Source: Geosiphon pyriformis (lineage: Eukaryota; Glomeromycota; Glomeromycetes; Archaeosporales; Geosiphonaceae). From it: DNA of 64,000 nt. The stretch covers positions 561,095 to 625,094 of the forward strand of contig JAAOMT010000571.1 of NCBI GenBank assembly GCA_016748015.1, given 5' to 3'. This document shows positions 35,435-46,004 of the stretch, in pieces (positions within the stretch are counted from its first letter, which is position 1; each line of letters starts with the position of its first letter). The translations under genes were made by a program, and so were the position numbers. The notes below the pieces were generated by a model. That model had not been told where the DNA came from and made no database searches. It was given only the letters and a program-made list of their open reading frames with translations.

Positions 35435-36106
35435 ATGACATATATTCCAGAAAACATTAGTAAGTTAACCCAACAATTATGTCGAAGCTTACAACAATCA
35501 AATTCAGATTTGGAAATTACAATCAATAGTTCTGAGATATCATATAAAAGAAAAATAATACTAAATTCTATGATAAATGAAAAACCTAGTTTTGCACCAT
35601 ATACTACTATTGCCAAAAACAGTAACAGCTTTATTGACAAAACCATTAAAAATTTAGGAATAGCATTGGACAATACATTGATAACAGAAGAAATAAACAT
35701 AATAGAATTAACACCAAGTATATTTGAACAGCTGAAAGAAAAATTCCCTATTAATTATTGTTATTACCAATTGGAAAAACAATAAAACATACAAACATTA
35801 TACTCAAAAGATTTAGTCAAAGTATTCAGCAAAACAATGATACAACAATTGAAAAGTTTTATCGGAAAAACCAACAATATACTTTATATAAAAGCTGTTT
35901 ACAGAATTTTTAAGGCTTTCAAAAACTGTCACAAAGTACTATTGGATCCAACTATAAATCTTATAACAATTAATAGCATTGGACAATTAACTAATTTACA
36001 ATTTCAAAATTTACAACAACAAATTAATAATACAGTATTAGATTATTATAGTAATATAGAAATCAATGAAGAAATTAATTTCGATTTTGATGGAGCTCAA
36101 TTTTGA
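35435..36106 (+). pseudogene. Post-integrase ORF, family B, unknown function
   Basis: Two stretches (MTYIPENISKLTQQL... and MIQQLKSFIGKTNN...) join with one TAA near 35,784. Composition is Ile/Asn/Gln-rich and apparently all-helical. It ends INFDFDGAQF-stop, seven codons or fewer from the polypurine tract; family C ends ELDFDRAQY-stop at the equivalent place. It starts about 85 bp after the integrase tail ends. No signal peptide, transmembrane segment or known domain is seen, which argues against an envelope-like protein. Confidence 0.6.
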
Positions 36107-36119
36107 AAGGAGAGGATAA
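36105..36119 (+). promoter_or_regulatory. Polypurine tract, family B
   Basis: GAAAGGAGAGGATAA directly precedes the 3' LTR. Confidence 0.75.
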
Positions 36120-36937
36120 TGTTATAGTTCAAGAATTTAATAGGAATTATAAATAATATAAATTAGCCAATTATGAAATAGCACAGCAACAATTTATAAA
36201 AAGAAATGATTTACAAATAACAATAAGTACTATCATGCAATAGCAGCAAGCACTATTGTGAAAAAACAGCAAGCACTATTTTACAATAGCAGCAAGCACT
36301 ATTTAGAAATAACAGAAATAGAGTATTACAAGACATTTTTTTGTAAAACAATAATTATATATATATACAATAGTTTTAATAATGAAAAAAAAAAACAAGC
36401 TTCAACTAAAAGCAACAAATATCTAAATAAAATCTTATTCAAAAAGAATTAATAAAAATAATAAATTGAATGAACATCACAATTACAAGATTAACAATAA
36501 AATTCACATACCCTCTCTAGCAAATGAAACTATCATTCCATCTTTGAATCCTTTGGAAGAATAATCTCTGATCAAGATTATTTACATAATTACTAATTAA
36601 ATTGAAAAAGCTTTATTATATACTTAAAGAAATCACAAAAAGGCCATTAACATTCCATGTTTCTAGATTAGAGAAACACATTAGACAATTGCAAGGATAG
36701 CTTCAGAAAAGACCCCAAACAGCGGGTAGATTTCAGATTAGCCTTTGAGAAGGAGTACACAACATACAAAGACAACTAGAATTAAAGAAAAGACTTACAT
36801 CACAACATTAAGAAAAAACCTTCAGTACATTATCATTAATATCCAATACATAAAATAGAGAAACTTATGAAAGACTGATTGCAATTAAAAACAGGAGATC
36901 AACAATTAAAATATACCAAGAAAACCATTCTGTAACA
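36120..36937 (+). repeat. Family B 3' LTR (818 bp)
   Basis: TGTTATAG...CTGTAACA, homologous to 27,313-28,129 throughout, with four copies of the 23-bp motif (about 36,221-36,303). Differences from the 5' LTR are mainly transitions, indicating an old insertion. Confidence 0.92.
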
Positions 36938-37345
36938 GCATGTGTTGCAGCTGTTATTATCATGTTCTTCTGGTTCTTCTGTGTTTATGGCTCTCTTTAA
37001 GAGTTTTGTTTTTGATGATTGGTTCTATGAGGCTGTTTCCATTTTTCGTGATCCCAAGGTTACTAGTATGGAGGTTGTTAAATTTGTGCACTCTATTAGT
37101 ATGGCTTTTAGGGATAATATCTGATTGATTCGCACTAAGCACCATACATATATGGAAAAAAATGGTTTGATTTCTCTTAATGGTTCAGCAATTATCCCAG
37201 TTTCTGGTTTGACTTTAGGGTTTTCTGCTGGTGTATTAAAATTGCTTGACATCACTGATGCTTTTGGTATGTGTTTTGGTTTTTGCAAATTTTGTTCATT
37301 TTTTTCAGGTGTTAGCAGCTCAATATCAGTTCATATAGCTATATA
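36938..37345 (+). pseudogene. LINE2 ORF2 fragment: C-terminal domain
   Basis: Continues the LINE2 frame after the family B insertion: FKSFVFDDWFYEAVSIF, SMAFRDNI-stop-LIRTKHHTYMEKNGLI, ending SSISVHIAI-stop. It aligns with LINE1 25,915-26,286. The internal TGA at about 37,124 is where LINE1 has Trp (EVWLVHVKH). Confidence 0.8.
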
Positions 37346-37491
37346 GTATTGTCCTGATTGGTCTGAATGGCTGGTTATATATAGAAAATACATAATTCAT
37401 ACCTAGTTTAGATTATTTTTTTGATGTATAGTATTAGACTGTGTTTGGATCTTACTTGTTAAATAAAAAAATAAAAAAAAAATTTGCCAAA

Positions 37492-38760
37492 AAAAATTAT
37501 ATTTAGTAATATAGTCAATAAATAATTTTGATTTATTTTGAGAAATATGTTATTATTATTGTTATTTATATTAAAAAAAAAGCTAATTACTACTAAAAAA
37601 ATTTTATTTAAAACTACAAAAAAATTTAGTATAATAATAACAAATATAAACAATTACTGCTGTTTTTTTAAGTCTTTGGTCTTTTTGATTATTAACAAAA
37701 AAGTAGTAATAATATTAATAATAAGAACAAAAAAGACCAGTTTATTAACTGGCTTATTATTAAAAACTTTTGGGCTTTTGGAAAAAAATAAAAACAATAT
37801 TAAAACTAATTCAAATATGTCTTTTAAAAAAATTTTTAACTAAAAAAAATTTATTAGTTAAAGATAAAAAAAACTTTAAAAGTTATTAAAAATAGCTTTT
37901 AATTTAATTATTGATTATTTTAAATAACTATATAAATAATATATCTCTTAGTTTTAAAAAAACATGTTTTAATATATAAGACATATACAAATCAAAGTAA
38001 TAAAAAATATTTTTAAATATTTAATCCTTTCTAATTTGTTTATTTTTTTTAATTTCTTTTAAATATTTGAATATTTTTGTAATAAAAAATTATTTATTAG
38101 TATTTATCTGTAATTATTAGTTTCGAAAATTATTAAATAAATATATTAAAAAATATAATTAATATTTAATATTAAATTCTAAAAGTATTAATATAAAATA
38201 TAAAAAGATATTAGTATATTATTTTTTGTTAATAGTACAGATTATCTCTTTACTTTCAAATTCTTTTATTGTTTTTTGAAAAGAATAGCAACTAAAATAT
38301 TTATGAGACTAATCTTGTATATTGGATTTTTACTAATTTAATTTACTCTTTGAAGTTGAATTCTTCTTTAATTATTTTTATTATTATATAATTTTATTCT
38401 ATTTTGCTATTGTTAGTTTATTACTCTAACTTGTAATATAAAATTAAGAAAAAAAAAAAGTTTTCTAAGCATTAATTTGTTATTTATAATAGTTTTTTTT
38501 AAATTTGGGTCATAAAAACTTTTAGTTAACAATATTATGTTCAAATAATAATATAATTCTTTAAACTTGGTTATATTAATAAACTGATTACTAATACTCA
38601 AATTAACTTTTTTTTTTAAAATTTTAAACTGATTAATTATTGATTTAAATATTCAAAAAGGTTATAAACATAAAATAAAAATTATTTAAATAAAATTAAT
38701 AAAATTATTTTTAAAAATAATTGTAATTTAATTTGAAAATAATAATAAGTTAAGCCACTG
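37492..38760. other. Very AT-rich intergenic block
   Basis: About 1.3 kb of near-pure A/T with homopolymer runs and short spurious ORFs. No homology to the repeats described here and no protein was recognised. It separates the transposon block from the gene island. Confidence 0.7.
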
Positions 38761-39037
38761 TCGTGTTCCCCATGTGGGTTAATTTAATTTGAGCTTAGCT
38801 TATCAGATTGCAGCCTCGCAGATTGAATGAGAGTCGTGGGCGAAATTCATTCGCTATTTATTTCAACCTGTGATTGGTTGCGCATTATTATTTTGGTATT
38901 TTATGCGCGGATTTGTTAATCTATTTCGCTAAACTTTTTCCTCGTTCTCGACCGTTGTTTCGTTTTTTTCGTCTTATCCTGCTTGCCTTAATATTACGTC
39001 CGGCCTCCTCTCACTGGTTTACTATTGATACAAAAAT
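38761..39037 (+). promoter_or_regulatory. SEC61 upstream region with inverted CCAAT box
   Basis: Base composition shifts sharply to more G/C at 38,755. An ATTGG (inverted CCAAT) in TGTGATTGGTTGCG lies at 38,873-38,877, about 165 bp before the SEC61 start codon, and pyrimidine-rich sequence follows. This resembles a fungal housekeeping promoter. The transcription start is not defined. Confidence 0.5.
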
Positions 39038-40984
39038 ATGGGTTGTATGTATAGAGAGCCCTTTGGCTTGATTTTCAATTGAAATGCGGAAACAGCAATA
39101 ATTTACCGGGTTATATTAGAGAAGAATAGATATAATTAATATATGTGCCTTGGCACCGCTGAACCGCTTGATTTCCTGTTTTTGCTCGGTTTCCTTATTT
39201 TTGACCAATTTCGATTTAACATGTGTTTATGCTTTCTTCTCCTTATAAATAGTTCGATTCCTCCATCTTATCCGGCCATTTATGGCCATACTCCCTGAGG
39301 TTACGTCGCCTGACCGCAAGGTAATAATATCTTAACTATTCGCCTAAATATTAAGATTGATTCAACCTTTCCCACAACAAACCATTAACGGATACATCTT
39401 GGCTCTCGTCTTTAGGTGCCTTTTAAGCAGAAGATTTTGTGGACAGCCGTAACACTATTCATTTTCTTGGTATGCTCCCAAATCCCACTCTATGGTATCA
39501 TGTCTTCCGATTCTTCGGATCCTCTGTACTGGTTACGTGTCATTCTTGCGTCCAACAGAGGCACCCTAATGGAGCTCGGAATAACTCCAATTGTTACCTC
39601 TGGTATGATTATGCAATTGTTGGCCGGCGCCAATATTATTGAAGTCGATTTCAGCGTCAAAGAGGATCGTGCATTGTTCAGTGGTGCTCAAAAGCTCTTT
39701 GCAATGGTATTTGCATTTGGTCAGGCTACTGTTTCCGTAATGACAGGTCTATATGGCGATCCAAGCGATATTGGTGCTGGTGTTTGCTTGTTGTTGATTA
39801 TTCAATTGGTCATTGCTGGTCTTATCTCTATGTTGTTGGATGAACTCTTACAGAAAGGCTACGGACTTGGTTCTGGAATTTCTTTGTTTATTGCCACCAA
39901 CATCTGCGAATCCATTGTCTGGAAAGCCTTCAGCCCTACTACTGTTAATACTGGACGTGGTCCCGAATTTGAAGGCGCCATCATTGCTTTGTTCCATCTT
40001 GTGTTCACTCGTAGTGATAAGACACGAGCATTGAAAGAGGCTTTCTACCGCAACAATTTGCCAAATGTGATGAATCTTTTAGCCACTTTGGTTGTGTTTG
40101 CTATAGTTATCTATCTTCAAGGTTTTCGTGTGGAACTTCCTGTAAAGTCGCAACGTTACCGTGGTCAACGTGGCACCTATCCCATCAAACTATTTTATAC
40201 TTCGAACATGCCGATTATGTTGCAATCTGCTCTTACCTCCAATGTGTTTTTGATCTCGCAAATGTTATACAATAGATTTCCAGATAATTTTCTTGTCCGC
40301 TTGCTAGGTGTATGGACGGTGAGTCTTTAATTGTTTTCTCAGTTTAAACATAATTTTTTATTGACCTATGGCTTAATTTTATCGTTTTGTTAGCCTTTCG
40401 AAGGTGGTTCTCAATTACATGCATCCAGTGGTCTCGCTTATTTCATCTCGCCACCTCTGAGTATTAAAGAAGCAATCCTTGATCCTATACACACTACTAT
40501 TTATGTTGCCTTTATGCTAACTGCATGCGCCCTTTTTTCAAAAACCTGGATTGAGGTTTCTGGATCTTCACCTCGTGATGTTGCTAAGCAACTCAAAGAG
40601 CAGGGCATGGTTATGGCCGGTCATCGTGAAACATCCATGTATAAAGAATTAAAACGTGTCATTCCTACTGCTGCTGCTTTTGGTGGTGCTTGTATTGGGG
40701 CTTTATCTGTTCTTGCTGATTTACTAGGTAAATTATATTCATTTATTTTTCTTTACCTTTTTTTCTGAAAAACTTTAACTCCTTCAACATACTCAGGTGC
40801 TCTTGGATCTGGTACTGGGATACTATTGGCTGTTACCATCATCTATTCGTACTTTGAGATGTTTGTCAAGGTTTGTTTAGGGTCTCATGGATGAAAGTTT
40901 TTGGTATTTTTCCATCTAAATCATAAATATTTTATTATCCAACAGGAACAAGCACAAGAGGGTGGTCTTGACGCACTTTTTTAA
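39038..40984 (+). CDS. SEC61: SEC61 alpha, translocon pore subunit
   Basis: Six exons: 39,038-39,044; 39,253-39,320; 39,416-40,318; 40,394-40,727; 40,797-40,870; 40,946-40,984. They give 474 residues, the normal length of Sec61 alpha. The first exon holds only seven bases (ATG GGT T), which with exon 2 restores the family N terminus MGFRFL...[10 protein letters not shown]. Landmarks: plug region near [14 protein letters not shown], the [20 protein letters not shown] loop before TM7, the cytosolic GHRET loop, and C-terminal [15 protein letters not shown]. It is the ten-TM ER channel for protein translocation. All introns are GT-AG and phases agree. The gene looks intact. Confidence 0.96.
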
Positions 40985-41665
40985 TCGCTATCTGATTGAC
41001 AATTCAACCGAAAAAAAAGCGAGCACCGCCTTAGATTATTTTTTTCCCAAAAAAGAAACCTATATTACAAACATTCTTTAATATCCTCAAAATCCTGCAT
41101 ATTGCACCAGATAAAAAGAAATTAGTTGGAGGAGTTGATTCTCATTGATATTTCATCAATGGCTTCGGGGTTTTTCGACAGGAAGGACCATAGAAACGAG
41201 TGCAAGAATATCTTGTCTCCGTTATCATCTTTCGTTGAGGTTGTCTTAACGCTTACTCATTTTTTCTTTGTAAATGTTTTAATTAAATTCATTTTGCTTT
41301 AGATTTATATCCTAGAGATATGTTTGAATCAATGTTGTGAATATCATGATTAAATGCAAGACATGGACAATGATTCTATTTTTTGGCTTTTAAATTTAAT
41401 TATTCTAAAAACAATTTCGATATCTAGCAATGGTTAAGTTTTTTACAAAGAAATTAATTTCAGCCAATAGCCCAATCACGAACTTCTCGACTTCCATGTT
41501 ATGGCTAAAACTTGACGATTCTTCAGTCGATTATCATCTTCACTTAATACCATTCATTTTATATTAATATAAATACAGAAGTATTGTATTTAGGTAAAGG
41601 TATAACTTGTGTGATTTACAAAATTACCGTGTATCAATAATAAATACAATATAAGGAAGATTCGA
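40985..41665. other. Convergent intergenic region, SEC61 / dynein light chain
   Basis: 680 bp with 3' UTR-like A/T-rich sequence and several AATAAA or ATTAAA variants for both flanking transcripts. No further gene seen. Confidence 0.6.
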
Positions 41666-42265
41666 TCATATGCGATCTTTCCCCAAGTCAATCTTTCGTT
41701 CGGGATTCTGTATTACGATTAAAAGGTATTTGTGCTCTGTGACGTCTAGTTCACAAAAGAGAAGATTTAATCAAAAAGCTTTATTGATAGAATATTGTGG
41801 AATCCATTTTGTTACCTGGGGCAACCAGAATTTCATATTGCTTGCTTCTGACACGAAGAAATGTCAGTTCGTTCTGAATTGACAACAGCAATATTGATTA
41901 TTAGATTGCTCAAAAATGATTCCATAAATATAATAAAGACTCAGATGCTCTTGAAGACTACCCTATTTCTGCTCAATTTTTTATTTCTCCGGTACTTACG
42001 CTGTCACTCTCGTCCACCTCAGAAATTAGATTCTGAGTCTGTTTGACAAGTTTTGCAATCTTTTCAGCATAGAGTTTTGTCTGAATCGCATCAAAGGTGG
42101 TCTTAATTATAGAACCTTCTTTGTCGGTCGCCAACACCCCTTTAACATGCGAATTGACAATCAGGGGTTTCATAATTTCGTCCAAGTCTTGTGATGTCTA
42201 TATCAAAGGATCAAAAAAATCAAAAAAGAGAAAAACTTAGAGAAACAGCAAGAATAACTTACCAT
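41666..42265 (-). CDS. Roadblock/LC7 dynein light chain
   Basis: Four exons on the minus strand: 42,265-42,263 (ATG only), 42,197-42,000, 41,873-41,816 and 41,745-41,666, giving 112 residues. Read in order it shows MTSQDLDEIMKPLIV, HVKGVLATDKEGSIIKTTFD, NELTFLRVRSKQYEILVAP and YLLIVIQN, the complete roadblock fold of DYNLRB (about 96-110 residues). It would dimerise on the cytoplasmic dynein intermediate chain. Phases agree across all introns and each has GT-AG ends. The single-codon first coding exon is unusual. Apparent plus-strand ORFs here are shadows. Confidence 0.9.
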
Positions 42266-42557
42266 GGCAAAGTTCGTGAATCAACTATTGGAATTCATCT
42301 TGCAACAGATTTTAAAGTTTTCACATTACTGGTGTAACATCTGCTCATGATCCTTTTCTGCTAAATTGGACAAAGGTCTCATGCATTTGTAATTTTTGAC
42401 TTTCATTGCAAAAAACATTTGTTTTCGAAACATTATTTAACATCAATAAAATATATTTAACTGCTAATTTAAACTTTTTTCTCATATTTTAAGATTGGCA
42501 AAAGGGTTAAAATTTTTAAAATAGTCATTCTTATTATCTTTTCAACTATATATTAAT
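42266..42557. other. Short intergenic region, dynein light chain / RnpA-like gene
   Basis: About 290 bp containing the promoter of the minus-strand dynein light chain and the 3' end of the upstream gene. T-rich; no gene. Confidence 0.5.
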
Positions 42558-43965
42558 TTAATCATCCCATTCTGGTGGAGGACCTAGTTCATGGCTCTGC
42601 ATTCCATTATAATCGTTGGCTTCTCGTTTATACATTTTTTTCAAGTTATCTCCCTGGTGTCCATTATAAGGACGGTCTATATTATTACAATCCAATTGTC
42701 CAAAATAATTTGTTCCCATCATGTATTCCTCAATATTTCCAACCTCACTGGCGAGATATTCCCAATTAACTTCGCGTCCAGAATATGAGTTTTTGCCCTT
42801 ATATTTTCTACCATCTTGACTTGAAGAATCTAATTCATTTTTATAACCAACCTGTTCAATGAATTCGCTATAGCTGAGTCCTCCTCGACGATTACGAACA
42901 TTTTCATCATATAACCTTGAAAGCCCCAGAGCCCTTTGCACCTCATCTTTTAATGTTTTCCATTCAGCGTCGTGAACCGCTTCACGACCAATAAAAAGGT
43001 AATCATAGCCTAGATAGAGAGTTTTTATTTAAAGAACAGATTTGATTCGATGAATTTTCATGATGGAAAAGGAGTTAAGCGTACGTAGCTTTCCCACAAT
43101 TGGTAATGCGTATCGAATCGACTCTCTTAAACGACGTCTAATGCGCATTAGATATTGCTCTTTTCTATTTATTTGTTGATAGTTAGTTATAACTTTATAG
43201 CGAAAAGTCTGAATCGGAATAATTGATGACAAAGCTATTTTAAAGATGTGATCAGTTGATTTTTTAATTAAGGGAATTTCATTTAAATAATTTTTTTTAA
43301 AACATACAATAAAAAACATCCTCTGGTCGCCACTTCCGGCATACCAAGGTGAAAAATTTATTAGACGTGGATGGATGAACTCTTTTTTTCAAAATATCCT
43401 TAATCGTCATTTCGTCTATGATGTGCATCTAATTGTTGATTATTAAAGATTTCACAGAAATATACAAGGGATTCACCAGAAATATCCCTTCTGTTTTAAA
43501 TCAAGATCAGTTTATAATATTAAGAATTTTCGCGGAACTTGCCTCATTGGGATGTAAAAGAGGAACGCATTTTCCGTCTGGGGATTTTTTTAGAAAACTT
43601 TTCTCATCCGGAAAATCTAAATTTTTCAGTACTTGTTTTTGCTCCAAGCTTAATTTTGAAAATTCCTCAGATCGATTGAAACCATCTTGGTGGGATAGAA
43701 CTTTGGAATGTTGATTTTCCAGAACAGGCCAACTTTCTTGGGGTGGCTCGAAATTTTGATCTTTCCTTTCCAAATTAGGCCAACTTTCTTTGGAAGTGTC
43801 AAAATTTTGATCTTGCTTTTTGCTAGAAGACCAACTTGTTCTCTGGAAGGTATTTATAGAAAATGGTATAAACCATGGTCTTGAACGGTGAGACCCTGAA
43901 ATTTTTGGATGGGCAACCTGTTCAAAAGTAACTTGACGCAATCTCAACGGTAGAAGCTTGAACAT
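42558..43965 (-). CDS. Candidate RnpA-like (bacterial RNase P protein-like) mitochondrial protein
   Basis: Proposed exons 43,965-43,543; 43,428-43,308; 43,234-43,085; 43,009-42,558 give 381 residues with consistent phases. I start at ATG 43,965 (MFKLLPLRLRQ, mitochondrial-presequence-like) because the frame further upstream lacks ATG. Residues 1-141 are low complexity with a 17-residue repeat. Residues about 148-258 resemble RnpA: KKRVHPSTSNKFFTLVCRKW, the helix RIRRRLRESIRYAL (212-225), then YDYLFIGREAV and AEWKTLKDEVQRAL; the FTVSKKVG strand is poorly matched. A Gly/Asn/Tyr-rich tail follows. Intron 1 uses a GC donor (GCAAGT). In bacteria RnpA assists RNase P RNA in tRNA 5' maturation. The domain call is moderate and the middle exon junctions are uncertain. 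Confidence 0.55.
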
Positions 43966-44222
43966 CAGGTAGTTAATAAATTCGTTGCTAACATCCGCAG
44001 CCACGAAAAAACACGTGTACGAATCTCATTATTAATTTTTAATCAAAAAACAAATTTTTATTTTTTAATTATTATATTTATTAAAATATTATTATAAACA
44101 TCACAAATTAATTTTTCCAAGGTATACTGTAACTTATCTGACGTCATGTTTGTCCAAGGAAATAGTGACAAAAAACGTCATCCTCCATATGATAGATAAT
44201 ATTTCCGAACACATGCGACAGA
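43966..44222. promoter_or_regulatory. Shared intergenic promoter region, RnpA-like / RRG7
   Basis: 257 bp separates the two divergent start codons, so both promoters must lie here. It contains an AT-rich core (44,030-44,100) but no motif that I can assign with confidence. Confidence 0.5.
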
Positions 44223-44954
44223 ATGAAATTCCCAAACGTCAACGTTTTCTTTCCTAGAAAAGCGTTAGAGTTATTTCCTATTAAACAAATATCAAGCCGA
44301 AAGTCAGTTGCGTTTTTTGCACCGAGGACGCGTCTCTTTTCCCTTAGCTCACAAGTACAACAACAAAAGCAGGAACATGATAGTCTTGAAACATTTCTTG
44401 CTCTCAAAAATCTGAACACAACAGCTTCTGTCTATACTGGCACTTTATATGAATATGAAACAATTCACTGTCTCCAAAATATTTTTGGAGTTGATTCAAG
44501 ACGAACTGGTCAATCTTATGATTGCGGGATTGACTTCCGTGGATATTGGACGTTTTTCGGAAAAAGATTATGTTTAATTGGGCAATGTAAAAATCATTAT
44601 ACAAGATGTGGTCCAAGACATGTCCGTGAATTAGAAGGAACACTCAGTCACGAATCACCTGCAACATGCGGAATTCTTTCCGCAAAAAAAGGATTTACTG
44701 AGGCAGCTAAGTTACAATTTAAAGCATCACCGTGGCCGTTAATTTTGATGGCTGTTAGGCCAGGTGGCGATAACTGTGAATTATTTATGTGGAACAACGC
44801 TGCTGAGCATTTTTTCGATGGATTTCAAGTAACAGTCCAATTTGAGAATCATCCGGAAATCCCAGCCTTAACAATCGAACGACCGGTTTTGATGTATCAA
44901 GGAAAACCTTTTAAAACATTGCTTAAAAAACAAAAACTTTTAAATCAACAGTGA
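44223..44954 (+). CDS. RRG7: RRG7-like mitochondrial protein (DUF2034)
   Basis: Single exon, 243 residues, about the family size. The N terminus (MKFPNVNVFFPRKALELF) is basic and hydrophobic as in mitochondrial presequences. The core has a restriction-endonuclease-like signature: Glu in GTLYEYE (about 74-80), D104 in DCGIDFRGYW and QCK at 121-123, consistent with a PD-(D/E)xK fold. RRG7 is required for respiratory growth in yeast; its biochemical role is not established. It is divergently paired with the RnpA-like gene. No defects seen. Confidence 0.85.
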   Translation: MKFPNVNVFFPRKALELFPIKQISSRKSVAFFAPRTRLFSLSSQVQQQKQEHDSLETFLALKNLNTTASVYTGTLYEYETIHCLQNIFGVDSRRTGQSYDCGIDFRGYWTFFGKRLCLIGQCKNHYTRCGPRHVRELEGTLSHESPATCGILSAKKGFTEAAKLQFKASPWPLILMAVRPGGDNCELFMWNNAAEHFFDGFQVTVQFENHPEIPALTIERPVLMYQGKPFKTLLKKQKLLNQQ

Positions 44955-46004
44955 GGAGTGCGTGTTTATAGATTTGTTGCGATCATGGAAGGAGATTGGG
45001 AAAAGTTAAAATGGAAATAGCAGGCCAAAATTTCTACCGGTTTAACTGATGTCTTTAGACTTCCTTTTTTAAAAACTAATAAAATTAAGAAACTGAACAA
45101 TAATTTAAAGTAGTGTTTTTAGTGGATCTAATTATCTATTTTTGGCAAGATACTGAACATACTATATTTTAATTTTAACTTTTTTAAGATAAATAGAGGC
45201 TTTTCATTATCGCTTTTGGTTACGCTGGTATGACAACTCAAGGTCGGAGCCTTGAAATAGAGATTTCGCGCTCAAATTTGGCCTTTTTTTTACTGTTTTT
45301 AAAGGCCATTTTAACACTGGGGAGGTTTACTTGAAAACGTACAAAAATACCCAAAAAGATACAGTACTATGATTTCATACTTTTGAAATGATTGCCCAAA
45401 TTAGTTCATTTGCTTGAAATGAGAAACATCTGGCCTAGTTTTCCAATGAACTTTCGATGACACTTGCGGATCATTTCGATCCACTGTATCGTAGGTAATT
45501 AGAAAATCCTTATTATTGTATTGATTGCGATCTCAAATATTTAATTTTTGTTTATAATTGCTTTCTTTAACATTAGGATGCTTCTCATGTCCCCCCCCCC
45601 CCACCCCCCGGTATTATTCAGAATTATGTTGATCATCCTGTTCTTATGGTTGCTAATCATTGCTAAAACCTTTCAAGATTATGGCTAAAAGTTGGCTACA
45701 TCTGCTATGACTAAAGATCTTTGTTTCCAGTTTTTTAACTCAATATTTAAAGTTAAAAACTTTATGTTAAAAAATCTTGGAACATTGGAGAATGGTCAAG
45801 CCATAAGAAATAAACGGAATTATAAAATTCTTGTACGTTTTGAAAAAACAAAAGATTAAGTTCTAAAATAACTATGTAAGGACTTTATTGATATCAATCA
45901 GAATAGGGAATTTTCTTTATTAAACATGTTTAGGCAACAAACTTCAACTTTAAATGTGGGCTCGATCACATGATATAAAAAATTATAATTTCACGTTTAT
46001 TTCA
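44955..46004. other. Convergent intergenic region, RRG7 / EBP2
   Basis: About 1.05 kb without a supported gene. It contains a poly-C tract (about 45,593-45,609) and a small perfect hairpin TCAAGG...CCTTGA at 45,237-45,254. No tRNA or snoRNA could be supported. Confidence 0.5.

Larger units (their letters stand above)
27313..36937 (+). mobile_element. Ty3/gypsy-type LTR retrotransposon, family B, full length
   Basis: It has LTRs of 817 and 818 bp and a complete domain series in plus orientation. Flanking 4-bp duplications are ACAT (27,309-27,312) and GCAT (36,938-36,941), one transition apart. The host LINE2 reading frame joins cleanly across the insertion. Nearly every frame break is a single stop from a Trp, Gln or Arg codon, and overall collinearity is preserved. 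Confidence 0.92.
26658..37480 (+). mobile_element. LINE2: 5'-truncated LINE, interrupted by family B
   Basis: Starts abruptly within RNase H (ELGLV...NQCWIEH) and ends with an A-rich tail at about 37,461-37,480. It is flanked by an 11-bp duplication with one A/G difference, the signature of target-primed reverse transcription with 5' truncation. It is more diverged from LINE1 and LINE3 than those are from each other. The family B element occupies 27,313-36,937. Confidence 0.88.

Noticed and set aside
35435-36106. Post-integrase ORF as an envelope gene
   Set aside because: It has no signal peptide, transmembrane segment or Cys pattern.
27313-36937. Alternative genetic code explaining in-frame TAG/TGA/TAA in elements
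   Set aside because: Six host genes read through with no internal stops and use TAA and TGA as terminators. All three stops occur in elements at mutable codons, so decay explains them.
41670-41882. Plus-strand 70-residue ORF
   Set aside because: It is antisense to the last two exons of the roadblock gene, which has strong homology and valid splice sites.
45237-45254. tRNA or snoRNA at the small hairpin in the RRG7/EBP2 gap
   Set aside because: There is no cloverleaf, A/B box, or C/D box pair around the hairpin.
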